From Chloroflexota bacterium (GTDB lineage Bacteria > Chloroflexota > Limnocylindria > Limnocylindrales > CSP1-4), in contig JAKAMV010000696.1 of the NCBI GenBank assembly GCA_021812735.1, positions 1 to 5,505 of the forward strand: a stretch of DNA of 5,505 bases. The letters are read 5' to 3'. The notes beneath the pieces were generated by a model. It saw nothing but the letters and a program-made list of their open reading frames with translations, had not been told where the DNA came from and searched no databases. Made by a program: the position numbers and the translations under genes. Positions 1 through 5,289 of the stretch are shown in pieces (position 1 is the stretch's first letter; each line of letters begins with the position of its first letter).

Positions 1-173
1 TGCGCGAGGCCAAACCGCAACTACGCCCGTGCGTCCAGACCCCAGAAAGTCCAGGGCTGAATGTCCTGGACGAAGAAGCAGTAGAGCGCGCGGCCAACTC
101 CCGCCAGGACCAGGGCGTCTCGCAGCGGGCGATGGAACCTCGCCAGCCTCGCCGCCCCGAACCAAATCCGCAT
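1..173 (-). pseudogene. Broken N-terminus of a GT87/DUF2029-like membrane glycosyltransferase (runs off left edge)
   Basis: Read leftwards from an ATG at 173, the frame encodes 50 residues and then meets a TAG at 23-21. The start is preceded by GGAGGG (182-177), a good ribosome binding site four bases from the ATG. The peptide has a basic, Arg-rich beginning, a short hydrophobic stretch (DALVLAGVGRALYCFFVQ, about residues 19-36) and ends in QPWTFWGLDARA. GT87 polyprenol-phosphate-mannose-dependent transferases typically have one membrane helix followed by an Asp-x-x-x-Tyr type motif, as in the intact copy at 2260-3345 (GDAFTY). Here the codon after DARA is TAG where TAC or TAT (Tyr) would restore the motif, and the frame stays open to the window edge (LRFGLA). 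I infer a nonsense-mutated gene or a sequencing error. It could also be a chance short frame, since only about 57 codons are visible. Confidence 0.45.
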
Positions 174-223
174 CAACCCTCCATGGCCGCAGGGCTAGAG
201 GGTCGCACACCCGACCTGCAGCG

Positions 224-242
224 GAACCGGCCCGGGCGGTTC
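224..242. promoter_or_regulatory. Inverted repeat in the divergent intergenic region, operator-like
   Basis: GAACCG (224-229) and CGGTTC (237-242) are exact 6-base inverted arms around a 7-base GC core. The repeat lies inside the 149-base spacer (174-322) between the leftward frame starting at 173 and the rightward glycosyltransferase starting at 323, which is where a repressor or activator site would be expected. I could not identify convincing -35/-10 pairs in the spacer; TACAAA at 254-259 is the only AT-rich candidate and has no good -35 partner. Function is inferred from position and symmetry only. Confidence 0.3.
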
Positions 243-310
243 GGCGCGTGTAGTACAAACGGCGGGTAGCCCGTCACGGTGCGCTCCGGCACCATGGGCA
301 GAACCACCAG

Positions 311-322
311 AGGGAGGAGCCT
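311..322 (+). promoter_or_regulatory. Ribosome binding site that fixes a TTG start
   Basis: The stretch AGGGAGGAG (311-319) contains a near-complete Shine-Dalgarno core, GGAGG at 313-317, five bases before TTG at 323-325. The nearest upstream ATG (294-296) is in another frame and ends at the TGA at 324-326, so it cannot start this protein. This makes TTG the best start for the glycosyltransferase. Confidence 0.75.
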
Positions 323-1063
323 TTGAACGACGCCGCCGCTCCGCCGAAACCAACCGCGCTCGTCGCGGTAATTATCCCCGCCCTCAACGAGGCAGGAAAG
401 ATCGGCCGCGTCCTCGACAAGGTGCCACGAGACGGGTGTTTCGACACCTTTGTCGTGGACGACGGCTCGACAGACGGCACGGGCGACGAGGCTTGGGAGC
501 ACGGGGCGACGATCGTGATCCGCCACGCCCAGCGCGGGGGTGTCGGCGCCGCGATCCGAGATGGATGGAGGGCCGCCCTCGAGCGGGGCTACCCGTTCCT
601 AGCGCTCGTCTCCGGGGACGACCAGCATGATCCGGCGGAGCTGGCGAGAGCGCTGGACACGTTGCTCGAGACCGGCTCGGACTACGTGCAGGGCTCTCGG
701 TGGATGCGGGGCGGGCGCGTCGAGGGTCCCATCGGCGGGCGGTCGTCGGGCACGCGCTTCTACTCGCTCGTGTTCAGCGCGCTCGTGCTCAAGAGGGTGA
801 CCGACGCCACTAACGGCTTCCGCCTCTTCCGGGCTGACATCCTGCGCGACCCGAAGATCGACATCGAGCAGCATTGGCTCGACAGCTACGAGCTCGAACC
901 ATACGTGCTCTACAAGGCGGTCCGTCGCGGTTACAGGGTTCGCGACGTGCCCTGTACCGTCAGGTATCACGCCCGCGAGGGCTACACGAAGATGCGGGGC
1001 ATCAAGGACTGGTGGCGGCTCTTCCGCCCGGCCATCCTGCTCCGCGCGGGCGTGAAGCGATGA
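323..1063 (+). CDS. GT2 family glycosyltransferase, polyprenyl-phosphate mannose/glucose synthase-like
   Basis: The 246-residue protein is about the length of a soluble dolichol-phosphate-mannose synthase (DPMS-like GT-A fold). It has the N-terminal strand VAVIIPALNEAGKI (15-27), the nucleotide-binding VVDDGSTDGT (44-53), GGVGAAIRDG (72-81), the metal-site region SGDDQHDP (97-104), GSRW (124-127) and TDATNGFRLFR (160-170), a hallmark of this family, then a late EGYTKM motif. There is no C-terminal membrane anchor, so it is probably cytosolic or peripheral. The family moves a sugar from GDP-mannose or UDP-glucose onto polyprenyl phosphate; the actual sugar cannot be read from sequence. The first Asp of the usual DxD is Ser97, which is unusual for classic DPM synthases. 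The stop overlaps the next gene's start (ATGA), which indicates translational coupling. The TTG start is backed by a strong ribosome binding site. Confidence 0.88.
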   Translation: MNDAAAPPKPTALVAVIIPALNEAGKIGRVLDKVPRDGCFDTFVVDDGSTDGTGDEAWEHGATIVIRHAQRGGVGAAIRDGWRAALERGYPFLALVSGDDQHDPAELARALDTLLETGSDYVQGSRWMRGGRVEGPIGGRSSGTRFYSLVFSALVLKRVTDATNGFRLFRADILRDPKIDIEQHWLDSYELEPYVLYKAVRRGYRVRDVPCTVRYHAREGYTKMRGIKDWWRLFRPAILLRAGVKR

Positions 1064-2022
1064 TCCAGAGCCCGACTCCATCATTCGCGGGCCGGCGTGT
1101 CCTGGTGACCGGGGGCGCCGGCTTCGTGGGCAGCATGCTGGTACGCGGGCTGGTGGACGCCGGTGCGAAGGTCACCGTCCTCGACGACCTGTTCACCGGG
1201 AACGCCGAAGTGCTGCCGACGGCCGCGCAGCTGGTCGTGGGCTCGGTCGAGGACGCCAGGATCGTCAAGGACCTCGTGGCCCGGTCGTCGATCGTCTTCC
1301 ACCTAGCCGCACGCAACATCATCGCCTCCACCAAAGACCCCCAGTCGGACTTCTCGACCAACATCGGCGGCACGCTGAACGTGCTGATGGCCGCCCGCGA
1401 GAGCTCGCTCGACCGCGTGGTCTACACGGGCTCGACGTCGATCTACGGCAACCCGCGCTCCATCCCGATCAACGAGGAGGACGGCATCCAGCCCCTGTCG
1501 CCCTACGCGGTGAGCAAGCTGAGCGGGGAGAACTACGCGCTCGCGTTCTACGAGAGCTACGGCACGCCGGTGTCGATCGTGCGCTACTCCAACGTGTACG
1601 GCGTCGGCCAGCGGCCAGACAACCCGTACTGCGGCGTCATCAGCAAGTTCTTCGCCGCCGCGTACGACGGCGCGCCGCTGATGATCCACGGCGACGGCGA
1701 GCAGACGCGCGACTTCACCTACATCGACGACGCGGTGTCGGCCACGATGCTGGCTGCCATCCACCCGCGCGCCGAGGGGGAGGTCTTCAACGTCGGGACC
1801 GGCATCGAGACCTCGGTCAACGATCTGGCGCGCCTGGTGGGCGAGGCCACCGGCCGCGAGCTCGACATTCGACACGTGGACCGGCGCGACATCGACAACA
1901 TCCGTCGACGGGTGGTCAGCATTGAGAAAGCCCGGCGCATGCTCCGCTGGGCGCCTCAAGTCACCCTGCGGGAGGGCCTGCGCCGCACGGCGGCGTGGAT
2001 CGAGAAGCCCGGGAAGCCCTGA
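1060..2022 (+). CDS. NAD-dependent epimerase/dehydratase (extended SDR, nucleotide-sugar type)
   Basis: The product is 320 residues, normal for GalE-like extended short-chain dehydrogenases. The frame stays open upstream, but the ATG at 1060, overlapping the preceding TGA as ATGA, places the start just ahead of the Rossmann fold. VLVTGGAGFVG (14-24) is the GxxGxxG dinucleotide-binding motif, LDDLFTG follows the second strand, FHLAA is the conserved fourth-strand motif, and GSTSIYG (124-130) with YAVSK (Tyr149, Lys153) gives the Ser/Thr-Tyr-Lys catalytic set. HGDGEQTRDFTYIDD (210-224) is the substrate-domain motif shared by UDP-sugar 4-epimerases, UDP-glucuronate decarboxylases and dTDP/GDP-sugar dehydratases. 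Which nucleotide sugar it acts on is not resolvable; a 4-epimerase is the default guess. It is co-transcribed with the GT2 gene and probably supplies or modifies a precursor for the same glycan. Confidence 0.88.
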   Translation: MIQSPTPSFAGRRVLVTGGAGFVGSMLVRGLVDAGAKVTVLDDLFTGNAEVLPTAAQLVVGSVEDARIVKDLVARSSIVFHLAARNIIASTKDPQSDFSTNIGGTLNVLMAARESSLDRVVYTGSTSIYGNPRSIPINEEDGIQPLSPYAVSKLSGENYALAFYESYGTPVSIVRYSNVYGVGQRPDNPYCGVISKFFAAAYDGAPLMIHGDGEQTRDFTYIDDAVSATMLAAIHPRAEGEVFNVGTGIETSVNDLARLVGEATGRELDIRHVDRRDIDNIRRRVVSIEKARRMLRWAPQVTLREGLRRTAAWIEKPGKP

Positions 2023-2259
2023 GGGGGACCCGCTGCGATCCTGCTTCCTGCCGAGCCCGCAGGCGGGCCCTAGGTGCTCGCGACCTCCATGCGCGCGCCT
2101 GGCGAGGGAAGGCGAGGGGGGTGCCACCAGACGTAAGGGAAAGGGCCGTCCCTGATTGGGCTAGGCTCGGTCCAGCTGGACGGGGCGCGCCATCACGCTC
2201 GCGGCAATCTGAATGGCGACGCACCGTAGCTGGGTGCCGAAGCGGTCGCGGCTTGCGAC
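2023..2259. other. Convergent intergenic spacer
   Basis: These 237 bases lie between the ends of the rightward SDR gene and the leftward GT87 gene. I see no credible gene: the open frames crossing it are Arg/Pro-rich shadows. It holds a 5-base stem with a 4-base loop at 2055-2068 (GCCCG/CGGGC), which could be the weak 3' hairpin of the SDR operon although no T-run follows, and a 12-base palindrome at 2170-2181 of a size expected by chance. A better hairpin at 2244-2260 is listed separately. Confidence 0.5.
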
Positions 2260-2260
2260 C
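2244..2260. terminator. Possible bidirectional terminator hairpin at the GT87 stop codon
   Basis: GGTCGC (2244-2249) and GCGACC (2255-2260) form a perfect 6-base stem with a 5-base loop. The last base of the stem is part of the TAG stop of the leftward GT87 gene. The site sits in a convergent gene pair, where a shared terminator would be useful, but there is no T-run on either strand. It may be only a stabilising 3' hairpin. Confidence 0.3.
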
Positions 2261-3345
2261 TAGGCCGCCGCCTCGTCTTCCTCCTCGTCGGCACCACTCT
2301 CCCCTGACTCCAGTCCAGCAGGCTGAGGACGAGATGAAGCCTCGTCGTCAGGGCCGCGCCCGCCCGCCGGCCAGGCCACCGGGGCGAGGAGGGCATAGAG
2401 GAGCACGAACCAGTTGATGCTGACGGAGGGCGACCCGCAGATCATCGTCACGATGGCAGCCGTGTAAGCCCACGCGGGACGGTGCCGCAACGCGAAGACC
2501 GCGCCAAGCCCTCCGAACGCGAACATGGTGGGGAGCCAGCGCGCGAGCACTGCGGGCGCCCCGAGGTAAGACGCGATGCCTCCCAGTGATAGGGGGCTCG
2601 GTGAGAAGGCGGTGCCACCCGCAAGCAGCCGCAGGTACTCGACGTGGCTGTCAAGACCCGCGCCCACGATGCTGATCGCGAATGCGGCCGATCCTGCAAC
2701 GATCGCCGAGATGAGTGCGCGGCGCCGTCTCGTCGTCAGAAGCCACCAGACGAGAACCGCTGGCGTGAGCTTGACTGCCGTCATGACCGCCGAGATCCCG
2801 CCGCTGGCAGCTTCCCGCCGCCTCGAACCGAGCCGCCACACGAGGATCGACCCGAGCAGGATCATCGAGTTCAGGTTCCCGACACCGATCTCATAGACCG
2901 TCGGGATCATCAATACCGCGATGGCGGCCGCCATGACGATGGGCCTGAGCCGCCGCGCGAGCATGGCCAGCGAGGTGGCCAGCGCAAGGAGCTGGAGAAC
3001 CCACCAGAGGTAGGCGCCGGCATCGCCGAACAGCGCGAAGAAGCGGAACACCACCGCGATCGGCGGGGGCGACACGAGAGGGACAGTCCAGTACGGGGGG
3101 TTGAGGGCAACCGGGCGGTCTCCGGGCGAGAGAGCGTAGAGGTTGTGTCCCGCGTTGAGCCGTTCGCCCGCAGCCAGGTATGTGAAGGCGTCGCCGGGGA
3201 TCACGCCACGCTCGAAGTAGATGAGCTGGACTGCAACCGTCAGGCCGAGCGACAGCACAAGCGCAATTACGCCAACTCGCCTGTCATGCAAGAGCGCCAG
3301 GGACGCGGACTGGAGACCGCCACCTGCCACGCGGGAGGGCCCCAT
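2260..3345 (-). CDS. GT87 (DUF2029) family integral membrane glycosyltransferase
   Basis: The 361-residue protein has about eight to ten hydrophobic segments. After the first helix (24-42) comes GDAFTYLAAGERLNAGHNLY (51-70), the family's extracytoplasmic Asp/Tyr motif; Asp52 is the likely counterpart of the catalytic Asp in mycobacterial PimE. Next are SPPPIAVVF (92-100), GNLNSMILL (156-164, the family's GQxN-type motif), AVKLTPAVLVWWLL (190-203) and GSPSVSINW (304-312). GT87 enzymes add mannose from polyprenyl-phosphate-mannose to lipoglycans or glycolipids on the outer side of the membrane. The start chosen is ATG 3345, 19 bases after the deacetylase stop; GTG at 3348 is an alternative, and the ribosome binding site is poor. 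The frame stays open further upstream across the deacetylase gene, but that part is an Arg/Ser/Pro-rich shadow. The C-terminus ends in GADEEEDEAAA, an acidic tail that is not a usual family feature. GC is visibly lower than in the neighbours. Confidence 0.85.
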   Translation of the reverse strand: MGPSRVAGGGLQSASLALLHDRRVGVIALVLSLGLTVAVQLIYFERGVIPGDAFTYLAAGERLNAGHNLYALSPGDRPVALNPPYWTVPLVSPPPIAVVFRFFALFGDAGAYLWWVLQLLALATSLAMLARRLRPIVMAAAIAVLMIPTVYEIGVGNLNSMILLGSILVWRLGSRRREAASGGISAVMTAVKLTPAVLVWWLLTTRRRRALISAIVAGSAAFAISIVGAGLDSHVEYLRLLAGGTAFSPSPLSLGGIASYLGAPAVLARWLPTMFAFGGLGAVFALRHRPAWAYTAAIVTMICGSPSVSINWFVLLYALLAPVAWPAGGRGPDDEASSRPQPAGLESGESGADEEEDEAAA

Positions 3346-3364
3346 CACCTCTCGGCCACGCGGG

Positions 3365-4441
3365 TCAGGCCCGGGTGGTGACCCAGTAGCGCTCGGCGGC
3401 GCCGTTGGGGACCGACCCCATCGCCGCCGTGCGCGCGGCGAACGACCTGACCGCGTCGGCCATGGCCGGCACCCCGCCGAACAGCCGGTCCATCTGGCTC
3501 TCGTACAGGGCGATGCCGCGGATCTTGCGCTCCAGCACGTCCGACACGTCGCTGAACTCACCCTCGAGCGAGACGTTGGCGGGCAGGGCGGCGAACGCGC
3601 TCGGCGGCAGGTCCTCGAGGCGGGCGAAGTCCTCCCAGTGCGCGTACGGGAAGTCCTCGTAGAAGACCATCCGCCCGGCGTACGAGGGGAACGGCATCGT
3701 CCACGACGGCTGGTCGGCCAGCAGCGCGAGGCCCGCGTCCCGGGCGAGCTGGTGGTCGACGTGGCCGCCGATGCCCATGGGGAGGTACACCCGCGACGGC
3801 TCCAGGCGCGCGAGCTCGCGGCGCAGCAGGTCCACGGGCGCCGGGTCGTCGGCCCGGGGGGCGCCCAGCAGCTGGTCGTCGCCCTCGTAGCCGCGGAACA
3901 CCGCGTCGGGGAGGTCCAGGAACACCGTGGACACCTCGGCGAAGGCGGCGTACCGCTCGTCCTCGAGGCGGCGCTGGGCCATCGTCTCGCCGGCGCCCGC
4001 CGCGTCGAGGCGCTCCTGCGTGAGGACCGCGCCCTGGGTGGGCAGGTCGTCGAGCAGCGGCTGGCCCTCGTGCGGCTGGTTGTGGATGGCGGCGCGCCGG
4101 TACCACGAGGAGCGCTGCCAGAAGCGCTTGGCGGCGGCGTCGGCGTCCGCCTGGGTGGCGGCGAGGCCCTCGCGGCTCGCCTCCCACGGAGCGGCGGCCG
4201 CATCCTCCGGGTAGTCCGACGCCAGGTGGGCGCGGTTGAACGCCTCCGTCGCCGGCCACACCGCCTTGGTGCCGAAGCCCAGCGCCTCGCGCTGGTACGG
4301 GGTGAGGCCCTCGGTGCTGCCGGTTCCCGAGTACAGCGTCAGGATGGTGACGTTCTGGCCCAGCTCCCGCAGGCTGGCGATGAGTCCGCCGCAGCTGAGC
4401 GCGGCGTCGTCCGGGTGCGGTGCGACGAAGACGTGGGTCAT
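3365..4441 (-). CDS. PIG-L/LmbE family zinc-dependent deacetylase
   Basis: The 358-residue protein opens with THVFVAPHPDDAALSCGG. PHPDD at 8-12 is the family signature: His9 and Asp12 are expected zinc ligands and Asp11 the general base. HVDH at 227-230 supplies the third ligand (His230). RRLEDE (157-162) with the following LDLPDAVFRGYEGDD also matches the family core. LmbE-type enzymes remove an N-acetyl group from GlcNAc conjugates such as the mycothiol precursor, GlcNAc-phosphatidylinositol or antibiotic and glycan intermediates. The substrate here is unknown. Family members are usually about 220-300 residues; this one carries roughly 110 extra residues (44-156) between the first Rossmann strands and the RRLEDE segment. 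There is no signal peptide, so it is probably cytosolic. No Shine-Dalgarno precedes ATG 4441, and a -10 box lies 8 bases away, which suggests a leaderless mRNA. The GT87 gene follows 19 bases downstream, probably in the same transcript. Confidence 0.88.
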   Translation of the reverse strand: MTHVFVAPHPDDAALSCGGLIASLRELGQNVTILTLYSGTGSTEGLTPYQREALGFGTKAVWPATEAFNRAHLASDYPEDAAAAPWEASREGLAATQADADAAAKRFWQRSSWYRRAAIHNQPHEGQPLLDDLPTQGAVLTQERLDAAGAGETMAQRRLEDERYAAFAEVSTVFLDLPDAVFRGYEGDDQLLGAPRADDPAPVDLLRRELARLEPSRVYLPMGIGGHVDHQLARDAGLALLADQPSWTMPFPSYAGRMVFYEDFPYAHWEDFARLEDLPPSAFAALPANVSLEGEFSDVSDVLERKIRGIALYESQMDRLFGGVPAMADAVRSFAARTAAMGSVPNGAAERYWVTTRA

Positions 4442-4476
4442 GGCCCGCGAGTATAACCGGGCGTGGTGCGGGTCAC
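4442..4476 (-). promoter_or_regulatory. Leaderless-type promoter for the deacetylase-GT87 operon
   Basis: On the minus strand TATACT (4455-4450) matches the -10 consensus at five of six positions and ends 8 bases before the ATG at 4441. Transcription starting 6-8 bases after the box would begin at or within about three bases of the ATG, leaving no room for a ribosome binding site, and none is visible. A weak -35, GTGACC (4476-4471), lies 15 bases upstream of the box. The assignment rests on sequence pattern and spacing. Confidence 0.55.
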
Positions 4477-4487
4477 GACGCCCGGTT
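4455..4487. promoter_or_regulatory. 33-base nearly perfect inverted repeat (terminator hairpin and/or operator)
   Basis: AACCGGGCGT (4455-4464) and ACGCCCGGTT (4478-4487) are exact 10-base inverted arms. After one G/G mismatch, GTG (4466-4468) and CAC (4474-4476) extend the stem, leaving a 5-base loop. It lies about 85 bases after the stop of the acidic membrane-protein gene and abuts the first base of the -10 box of the deacetylase promoter. On the minus strand the stem is followed by ATACTC rather than a T-run. It could end upstream transcription, act as an operator covering the -35 region, or do both. Confidence 0.6.
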
Positions 4488-4572
4488 CCGGGGGGCCGAG
4501 CGCTGCTTCCCCGCGTGGGCAGGAGCGCCCGGCTGACCCGGCCGGTGGCTCAGCGCGCGGCCAGCGTCCGGT

Positions 4573-5190
4573 TCAGCTCGCCGAGGGCGACGGCGCGGCG
4601 GAGGCCGGGGCGGCGGTCGAAGGGGAGGCGGAGGGGGAGGCGGGCGCCGCCGAGGCCGGGGCCGAGGCGCCGGCGCTCGCGGAGGGCGCGGCCGACGACG
4701 ACGACGGGACGACCGAGGAGGAGGGCTCCAGGCTCGGCGCGGCCGACGACGGGGACAGCGACGGGGCGGCGGTCACCACCGGGGTGGGCGTGGGGAACAG
4801 GCCCGTCACGAAGCCCGAGTGGCCGAAGAAGATGGCGTTCACGAAGATCAGAGCGAAGACCGCCACCACCGCGAGGACGAACCAGCCGGAGAAGCGGTCG
4901 TCCACCCGGACGGCGCGCTCCGACGCCGTGAGGGGCGCCGGCCCGGCCTTGGGCACTCCGCGGAGGCGCCGACCGCCCGCCGCGGGGACGGCGGTGGCCG
5001 CCTGCGACGGCGAGATCGGGACGGCGCCCTCCTCCTCGTCCTCCAGGTCCTCCTCGTCCTCGAGCTCGTCGAGCTCGTCCTCGTCCTCGTCGAGCTCGTC
5101 CTCGAGCTCGTCCTCGTCCTCGAGCTCCTCGTCGTCAACGGCGCCGTCGGCGCCCTCGGCGGCCGCGGCGTCGCGCTCCTTCTCGGTCAT
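4573..5190 (-). CDS. Single-pass membrane protein with acidic repetitive N-terminus and Ser/Ala/Pro-rich C-terminus, unrecognised
   Basis: I do not recognise a family for this 205-residue protein. Residues 19-54 are almost entirely Asp, Glu and Leu. Residues 55-98 form a linker with a basic patch (GGRRLRGVPK, 72-81). Residues 103-122 (WFVLAVVAVFALIFVNAIFF) form one membrane helix. Residues 133-205 are Ser, Ala, Pro and Thr only, apart from a few other residues. The arginines before the helix suggest an acidic domain in the cytoplasm and a wall-spanning, possibly O-glycosylated tail outside; this topology is inferred. The ATG at 5190 follows AGGAG (5208-5204) at a rather long 13-base spacing. 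A -10 box lies about 60 bases upstream. Low complexity raises the risk of a non-coding reading, but the sharp acidic/helix/Ser-Pro domain order and the upstream signals argue for a real gene. Its neighbour on one side is a transporter, on the other a deacetylase. Confidence 0.72.
   Translation of the reverse strand: MTEKERDAAAAEGADGAVDDEELEDEDELEDELDEDEDELDELEDEEDLEDEEEGAVPISPSQAATAVPAAGGRRLRGVPKAGPAPLTASERAVRVDDRFSGWFVLAVVAVFALIFVNAIFFGHSGFVTGLFPTPTPVVTAAPSLSPSSAAPSLEPSSSVVPSSSSAAPSASAGASAPASAAPASPSASPSTAAPASAAPSPSAS
5032..5139 (-). repeat. Low-complexity tandem repeat encoding the Asp/Glu/Leu tract
   Basis: This tract within the acidic protein gene is built from TCCTCG and AGCTCG-like hexamers on the plus strand. 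A 19-base unit at 5071-5089 recurs exactly at 5104-5122, 33 bases (11 codons) later. The repeat period is a multiple of three, so unit gain or loss would change the length of the acidic segment without breaking the frame. Such tracts are prone to replication slippage and to assembly error. Confidence 0.7.
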
Positions 5191-5227
5191 AAGGGTGGTC
5201 GGTCTCCTGTTCGCGGGCGGCGCGTCA

Positions 5228-5254
5228 GCCGCGACTCGCGCGGCCGACAGTGTA
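5228..5254 (-). promoter_or_regulatory. Promoter -10 box and hairpin upstream of the acidic membrane-protein gene
   Basis: TACACT (5254-5249, minus strand) fits the TAnnnT -10 pattern, placing the transcript start near 5242 and giving a leader of about 50 bases that includes AGGAG. I see no good -35 at the expected spacing. A 6-base stem with a 5-base loop (GCCGCG 5228-5233, CGCGGC 5239-5244) begins at the predicted transcript start and may shape the leader. Both calls rest on pattern only. Confidence 0.4.
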
Positions 5255-5289
5255 CCGAAGCTCGGCGGCCGTGCGGACGCCGCATCGGG

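Noticed and set aside
29..253. Plus-strand 74-codon frame at the left edge
   Set aside because: Arg/Pro/Ala-rich with no motif. The opposite strand has a better frame with a ribosome binding site and a GT87-like motif.
874..1059. N-terminal extension of the SDR protein
   Set aside because: The extra residues overlap the GT2 coding sequence out of frame, while the ATG at 1060 overlaps the GT2 stop and directly precedes the Rossmann motif.
1303..2127. Minus-strand 274-codon frame opposite the SDR gene
   Set aside because: It is composed of Arg, Val, Ala, Asp and His runs typical of an antisense shadow, with no motif or start signal, while the opposite strand has full SDR motifs.
2170..2181. 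Perfect 12-base palindrome GTCCAGCTGGAC
   Set aside because: About one such palindrome is expected by chance in a window of this size, and nothing nearby supports a binding site.
2023..2259. Possible structured RNA or riboswitch in the convergent spacer
   Set aside because: The spacer lies downstream of both flanking genes, and I could match no known riboswitch consensus or extended stem.
3346..4203. Upstream extension of the GT87 frame to a 647-residue fusion
   Set aside because: The added residues are Arg/Ser/Pro/Thr-rich and are the deacetylase gene read out of frame. A start at 3345 gives a normal GT87 N-terminus.
3221..4456. Plus-strand open frame of 411 codons opposite the deacetylase gene
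   Set aside because: Its translation is rich in Arg, Gly, Val and Glu with no family motif, and it lies antisense to a gene with clear PHPDD and HVDH motifs. Long shadow frames are normal in DNA of this GC content.
4236..4931. Plus-strand 231-codon frame across the 4442-4572 spacer
   Set aside because: The second half is Arg/Pro/Gly/Ser repeats from the antisense of the low-complexity membrane-protein gene. No ribosome binding site and no recognisable domain.
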